A stretch of 17,629 nt of DNA, from NCBI GenBank assembly GCA_030612585.1, contig JAUWNP010000085.1:1-17629 (forward strand). The letters are read 5' to 3'. The notes beneath the pieces were generated by a model. The model did no database searches. It was not told where the DNA came from and saw only the letters and a program-made list of their open reading frames with translations. This stretch comes from Anaerolineae bacterium (GTDB lineage Bacteria > Chloroflexota > Anaerolineae > B4-G1). Made by a program: the position numbers and the translations under genes. This document shows positions 14,057 to 17,629 of this stretch, one piece after another; the first letter of the stretch is position 1, and every line of letters begins with the position of its first letter.

Positions 14057-15778
14057 TCAATCCTGCGCCTTGTAAACCATCGAACTGAACTCGATCAATC
14101 CCGGCGGCGCAAAGTTTGCCTCTGGGCTTATCGCCACCTGGATCAGGGCCGGCTTGCCCGATTCAGCAGCCCGTTCCAGGGCGGGACGGAGTTGATCCAG
14201 TTCCTCCACCATTTCGCCGTGGCAGCCGAACGCCTCGGCGACCAGGTCGTAGCGCGTGTCGGGCGAGAGTTCCGTCTCCACCATGCCGCCGGCCTGCGCG
14301 ACGACCTGGGCGAACACCTGCGACGGGCGCTCCATTCCCCAGCCCTGGTCGCAGAGAACCACCACGACGATGGGCACGTTATACCGGTGGGCGGTCTCTA
14401 GTTCCTGGATATTAAAGCCGATGGCCCCATCGCCAGAGATCAGGTAGACCGGCCTATCCGGCGCGGCCAGTTTGGCCCCGATGGCGTAGGGCAGGCCGGT
14501 TCCCAGGTGGCCGAACTTGGCGGTGTAGAGATAGGAGCGTGGGGCCAGGATGGGGTTAAAACTGGCGCACCACAGGCTGGTGTTGCCCCCGTCCTGGACG
14601 GTGATGGCGTCGCGCGGGAAAAAGTCGCGCACCTCCTGCACCGCCCGGCCTGGGTTGACCTTTCCCCCTTCCTCTCGCAGCGCCCCTTCGAGTTGCGCCC
14701 GGCGTTGTTGGGATAACTCGCGGTAACGCTCGAAATCGGCGTGTTCCTCCCGGGGTTCGGCGCACTTCTGCACCGCCGCCAGCAGCGCCGCCAACGCGGC
14801 CCGCGCATCGCCCAGGATGCCCACGTCAACGGGACGGTTCAGGCCAATGGAGGCCGGATCCGCGTCAATATGAATGACCTGCTGCCGGGTGGGGTCACCC
14901 CAGGAAGGCGCGCGGCCCCAACTATCCAACTCGCCCACGCGCCCGCCCACCACCAGCACTACGTCCGCCTCCGCGCGGGCAACCTGCATCGCGGGGTCCA
15001 GGGGGTGAAAATAGCGGGGGTGGTCCTCAGGAACGACGCCCCGCGCGGCCAGGCTGGTAGAGATCCCTGCCGCCAGGTGATCGGCCAGGGCGACGAACTC
15101 GTCCCAGGCGCCGGCCCAGGAGACGCCCGTCCCGGCATGCAAGAACGGACGCTCCGCCCCGGCCAGCGTCTCCGCCGCCTGGGAAATCAAGGCGGGGTCG
15201 CCCGGACCGGGCTTTCCCGGACGGTACTGCTCCGGCGACCAGACGTCCACCGTCTCTGAGTCGCCAGTGGAGCGCATGACGGCCTCTGGAATCTCCAGAT
15301 AGACGGGGCCGGGGCGGCCGGAGGTCGCCTCGCGGTAGGCGCGGCGGATCAGTTCCGGCAGGCGGCGCCAGTCGCGGACGCCCGCGCTCCACTTGGTCAC
15401 AGAGCCGTATAGCCCCAAGAGGTCCACGTTCTGGAACGCGCCGCCTCGATTGGGATAGATGATGTTGCGCCGCCGCTGGCCGCTGAGGGCGATGACCGGG
15501 CTGCCCTCGGCGTAGGCGGTGACGATGCCGGAGACCATGTTGGCCGCGCCCGGCCCGATGCCGCCGATGACGACGGCCGGCTCGCCCCGGATTCTGGCCC
15601 AGGCCTCGGCCATGTTCGCCGCCGCCGCCTCGTGCCGCGCATTGACGAAGCGGATGTCGTATTCGTGCAGTTTTGCCAGGAAGGGGTTAAAACTCCCATC
15701 CAGGATGCCGAACATGACGCTGACGCCTTCCTCCTTCAGACATTTGAGCAATAACTCGCCACCGGTGATTTCTGTCAT
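14057..15778 (-). CDS. Thiamine-diphosphate-dependent enzyme, acetolactate-synthase-like
   Basis: A 573-residue protein with the three-domain order of the acetolactate synthase/benzoylformate decarboxylase/2-hydroxyacyl-CoA lyase superfamily. The cofactor-activating Glu50 is in NARHEAAAANMAEAWAR. The middle domain has VLVVGGRVGEL and VIHIDADPASIGLNRPVDVG. The TPP motif GDG (449-451) is followed by NIQELETAHRYNVPIVVVVL and CDQGWGM. Asp477 replaces the usual second Asn of the NN pair that ligates magnesium. ATG 15778 is chosen because AAGGAGG lies 9 nt upstream; the open frame continues to 15847 only through a low-complexity repeat. It could carboligate or cleave 2-oxo/2-hydroxy acids or their CoA esters. 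No acetolactate-synthase small subunit or other isoleucine/valine gene is nearby, so branched-chain synthesis is unlikely. Probably co-transcribed with the MBL and SDR genes. Confidence 0.9.
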   Translation of the reverse strand: MTEITGGELLLKCLKEEGVSVMFGILDGSFNPFLAKLHEYDIRFVNARHEAAAANMAEAWARIRGEPAVVIGGIGPGAANMVSGIVTAYAEGSPVIALSGQRRRNIIYPNRGGAFQNVDLLGLYGSVTKWSAGVRDWRRLPELIRRAYREATSGRPGPVYLEIPEAVMRSTGDSETVDVWSPEQYRPGKPGPGDPALISQAAETLAGAERPFLHAGTGVSWAGAWDEFVALADHLAAGISTSLAARGVVPEDHPRYFHPLDPAMQVARAEADVVLVVGGRVGELDSWGRAPSWGDPTRQQVIHIDADPASIGLNRPVDVGILGDARAALAALLAAVQKCAEPREEHADFERYRELSQQRRAQLEGALREEGGKVNPGRAVQEVRDFFPRDAITVQDGGNTSLWCASFNPILAPRSYLYTAKFGHLGTGLPYAIGAKLAAPDRPVYLISGDGAIGFNIQELETAHRYNVPIVVVVLCDQGWGMERPSQVFAQVVAQAGGMVETELSPDTRYDLVAEAFGCHGEMVEELDQLRPALERAAESGKPALIQVAISPEANFAPPGLIEFSSMVYKAQD

Positions 15779-15803
15779 TTGATTTTGCCTCCTTGTGTGA
15801 TTC

Positions 15804-15891
15804 GGGGAGTAGGGAGTAGGAAGTAGGGAGTAGAATCTCTCTCCCATACTCCTTACTCCCTACTCCTTACTCCCTCCCTACTCCTTACCCC
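15804..15891. repeat. Stuttered mirror repeat (GGGAGTA / TACTCCC)
   Basis: Four GGGAGTA-like 7-nt units (15804-15833) are followed by five or six TACTCC-type units (15848-15891) in reverse complement, separated by AATCTCTCTCCCA. Together they could form a long imperfect hairpin. The right part encodes the last residues and the stop codon of the MBL gene; the left part lies just before the ribosome-binding site of the TPP enzyme. Confidence 0.72.
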
Positions 15892-16695
15892 AAGATACGA
15901 AAGCACCAACCGTCGCCGCGAAAAGTGGGCCAGCGTGATGAACTCGATAAGCATCGGGCCGCCGAGCAGCGCGCGGATGATTCCTCTCACGCTCCGCCCC
16001 TGCCGGTGGAGCGCCAGCACCCGCTCTCCCAGTTCTTCCAGATACGCGATCTTGGCCGTGAGTTCGGCTGTCGGGTCGTCGCGTACGCGGGCGCTACCGG
16101 GGAAGAGTTTGGTCGCTGGCAACGCAGCGATCCGTTTGAGGGAGGAGATGATTTCCCATATATCGTGCCCGGCGCGCAGGGCGCGATCCCGTCCGCCCAC
16201 GAACAGGTCGCCGCTGAAGAGCCAGCCCCGGTCAGGCTCGTACAAGCAGATGTGGTCGGGGCTGTGGCCGGGGGTGTAGATCACCTGGAAGCGGTGGCGC
16301 TCGGTCCCGATCACCTCGCCGTCGGAGACGGATTGGGCCTGGGACGGCTCGGGCCAGCCCCACATGACACGCCGGTACAGATGTAGCGGCTGCTGTCCGC
16401 GCGGGTCGGCCAGGACGGGCAGGGCCAGCGGGTGGGCGCGGACTTCCAGCCCGTCACGCTCCCGTTGCAGGGGGCCATTGGCGCCGATGTGGTCTTCGTG
16501 AGTGTGGGTGTTCACGATGCCGGTGAGGTGGGTCTCCGCCAGCGCCTCCACCAGTTCCGGTGCGCTGAAGGCGCAGCCGGTATCCACCAGCAGGCTGTCC
16601 ACCAGGTAGGCGGTGGTCCAGTAGCGCCCGCGTCCGGCGAGGGTGCGGCCCAGGTCGAAGCGGGTGACGTCGTCGTAGGTTGTGATTTTGAGCAC
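15853..16695 (-). CDS. MBL-fold metallo-hydrolase
   Basis: A 280-residue metallo-beta-lactamase-fold protein, probably a cytosolic hydrolase of the glyoxalase II-like type. Metal ligands seen: H64-T-H66-E-D68-H69 (NTHTHEDHIG), His144 (TPGHSPDH) and Asp163 (FSGDLF). The last family ligand, the His of the usual PGH motif, is Ser201 here (LFPGSARV), so the second metal site may be altered. GTG 16695 has a GGGAGAG site about 5 nt upstream. The C-terminal tail GVRSREGVRSRE and the TAA stop are encoded inside the GGGAGTA repeat, so the original C-terminus was probably different. It follows the PRPP synthetase gene by 49 nt and precedes the TPP-enzyme gene by 74 nt, same strand. Substrate unknown; a thioester or lactone of the pathway is one option. 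Confidence 0.9.
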   Translation of the reverse strand: MLKITTYDDVTRFDLGRTLAGRGRYWTTAYLVDSLLVDTGCAFSAPELVEALAETHLTGIVNTHTHEDHIGANGPLQRERDGLEVRAHPLALPVLADPRGQQPLHLYRRVMWGWPEPSQAQSVSDGEVIGTERHRFQVIYTPGHSPDHICLYEPDRGWLFSGDLFVGGRDRALRAGHDIWEIISSLKRIAALPATKLFPGSARVRDDPTAELTAKIAYLEELGERVLALHRQGRSVRGIIRALLGGPMLIEFITLAHFSRRRLVLSYLGVRSREGVRSRE

Positions 16696-16744
16696 GTGTC
16701 TCTCCCTACTTGACCTGCCAATCTCTCAGGGCGCGGACTGAGGC

Positions 16745-17629
16745 CTACGGGTTCTCTTCTCCAAAGACGAACAAATCTCCAATGGACCGGCGCAAATAGT
16801 TGCGCCGAATCGCCTCGCCAAAGACACGGGCCACAGAAAGCGTATGCAGTTTGGGGTCCCGCTTCTCTGGAGGAACAGCAACTGTATCCGTCGTCACGAT
16901 TTCCGTGATTTGGGGGATGGCGGCGAGTTTTTTAAGCGCCCCTCTCACAAAGACCCCGTGAGTGCAGGCTACCCAAATCTCCTGAATACCTTGCTCGACT
17001 AGGAGCCTGCTGAGTTCGAGAATGGAGCCGCCGGTGGCGATCTCGTCGTCGTAGATCAAGGCCCGCTCGTGCCCCCGCACCTGTTGACCGACTATTCCGC
17101 CAAACCGCACCTCTGTGTCAGAGACCCGTTCCTTATCGCCGGCCGCGATGGGCAATCCCAACTCCCTGGCAAAGCGAGCGGCCGACTTGGCGTGTCCCAT
17201 ATCCGCCGCCACCACGATTGCGTTCGACAGATCGTGCTGCAGGAAATAGCGTCCAAGGACCGGGCGGCTGCTGAGCGGGTCGGCGGGCACGCCGAAGAAA
17301 CCGTGTACCTGCGGCGAGTGGAGCATCATGGTCATCACGTGCGTGGCCCCGGCCGTCTGCAATAGATCGGCGACCAGCCGGGCGGTGATAGAGATGCGGG
17401 GGGCGTCTTTCTTATCGGAACGGGCAAAGGAAAAGTAGGGGATGATGGCGTGAACCTCTTTGGCCGACGCCGCTCGGGCGATATCCAGCATCATGAGCAG
17501 TTCCATGAGATGGTCGTTCACGGGGGGAGAGAGTGACTGGACAACAAACACCGTGCGCGAGCGCACACTGGCGCCGAGTTGGATGTACAGGTTGTCGTTG
17601 CTGAAGCGGGTGATCATGGTTTTGTCGAG
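16745..17629 (-). CDS. prs: Ribose-phosphate pyrophosphokinase (PRPP synthetase), 5'-partial
   Basis: This enzyme makes phosphoribosyl pyrophosphate from ribose 5-phosphate and ATP for nucleotide, His and Trp synthesis. The frame is open to the right edge (LDKT before the ATG at 17617), and family N-termini normally carry about 20-30 more residues, so the start lies outside. Visible family blocks are RFSNDNLYIQLG, VVQSLSPPVNDHLMELL, IPYFSFARSDKKDAPRISI (ATP/flexible-loop region), MMLHSPQVHGFFGVPAD, the PRPP-binding loop YDDEIATGGSI and the TDTV block. Typical bacterial enzymes read VDDMIDTGGT in the PRPP loop and MDLHAGQIQGFF in the His block, so this is a divergent member (LHSPQVHGFF). It may be unrelated in function to the downstream MBL/TPP/SDR genes although on the same strand 49 nt away. 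Confidence 0.93.
   Translation of the reverse strand, partial: LDKTMITRFSNDNLYIQLGASVRSRTVFVVQSLSPPVNDHLMELLMMLDIARAASAKEVHAIIPYFSFARSDKKDAPRISITARLVADLLQTAGATHVMTMMLHSPQVHGFFGVPADPLSSRPVLGRYFLQHDLSNAIVVAADMGHAKSAARFARELGLPIAAGDKERVSDTEVRFGGIVGQQVRGHERALIYDDEIATGGSILELSRLLVEQGIQEIWVACTHGVFVRGALKKLAAIPQITEIVTTDTVAVPPEKRDPKLHTLSVARVFGEAIRRNYLRRSIGDLFVFGEENP

Noticed and set aside
13145..14401. Long plus-strand open frame of 418 codons
   Set aside because: It lies antisense to the SDR and the end of the TPP enzyme, both with clear family motifs; high G+C leaves long open frames on the opposite strand.
15779..15847. N-terminal extension of the TPP enzyme from 15847
   Set aside because: It would be translated from the low-complexity repeat; ATG 15778 has a strong AAGGAGG site and gives the usual N-terminus.
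15804..15891. CRISPR-like array
   Set aside because: Units are only 7 nt with no unique spacers, and the second half is inverted; no cas genes are present.

Overview
The window looks like a G+C-rich bacterial chromosome, most likely a member of the Chloroflexota (Anaerolineae-like). This is inferred from the gene types (a DUF6125-like protein paired with a UroD-fold protein, an ECF module with a fused double ATPase), frequent GTG starts, and intergenic 'stuttered' repeats. No rRNA, tRNA, CRISPR array or transposase is visible, so taxonomy rests on family recognition only.

Layout. (1) 1-1559: the end of a DUF6125-like gene followed by a UroD-fold protein, same strand. (2) 1600-4770: a decayed or badly sequenced, visibly less G+C-rich stretch. 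It holds a patatin-like phospholipase split by one frameshift and an M19 dipeptidase that has lost its N-terminus and carries a second 1-nt frameshift. Repeats flank the dipeptidase remnant. (3) 4783-6042, minus strand: an MscS channel gene behind the remnant of a Phd/YefM antitoxin and a very good sigma70-type promoter. (4) 6050-13063, plus strand: a second near-consensus promoter, back to back with the first and followed by a perfect palindromic operator. It drives GntR/FCD regulator - LarA-family (nickel-pincer) enzyme - ECF S component - fused ECF ATPase - ECF T component - class III aminotransferase. (5) 13172-17629, minus strand and convergent: PRPP synthetase (cut by the window edge) - MBL-fold hydrolase - TPP-dependent acetolactate-synthase-like enzyme - SDR.

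How the genes may work together. The GntR-LarA-ECF-aminotransferase block reads as one regulated uptake-and-conversion unit. A dedicated ECF transporter would import a small organic compound, a LarA homologue would racemise or epimerise a 2-hydroxy acid, and the aminotransferase would act on a related oxo or amino compound. The S component lacks the N-terminal metal-binding motif of CbiM/NikM, so nickel is not the obvious cargo. The LarA homologue keeps the lysine and histidine for the nickel-pincer cofactor but has Ser in place of one of the two catalytic His of lactate racemase. That makes this the most interesting candidate for undescribed chemistry. The facing TPP-enzyme/SDR/MBL operon could handle 2-oxo or 2-hydroxy acids too, but the link is only by position.

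A second theme is structural. Several intergenic regions carry elements with the same architecture but unrelated sequence: a 6-10 nt word repeated in tandem, usually followed by its reverse complement, abutting gene ends. One supplies the C-terminal residues and stop codon of the MBL gene, and one sits at the breakpoint of the truncated dipeptidase.
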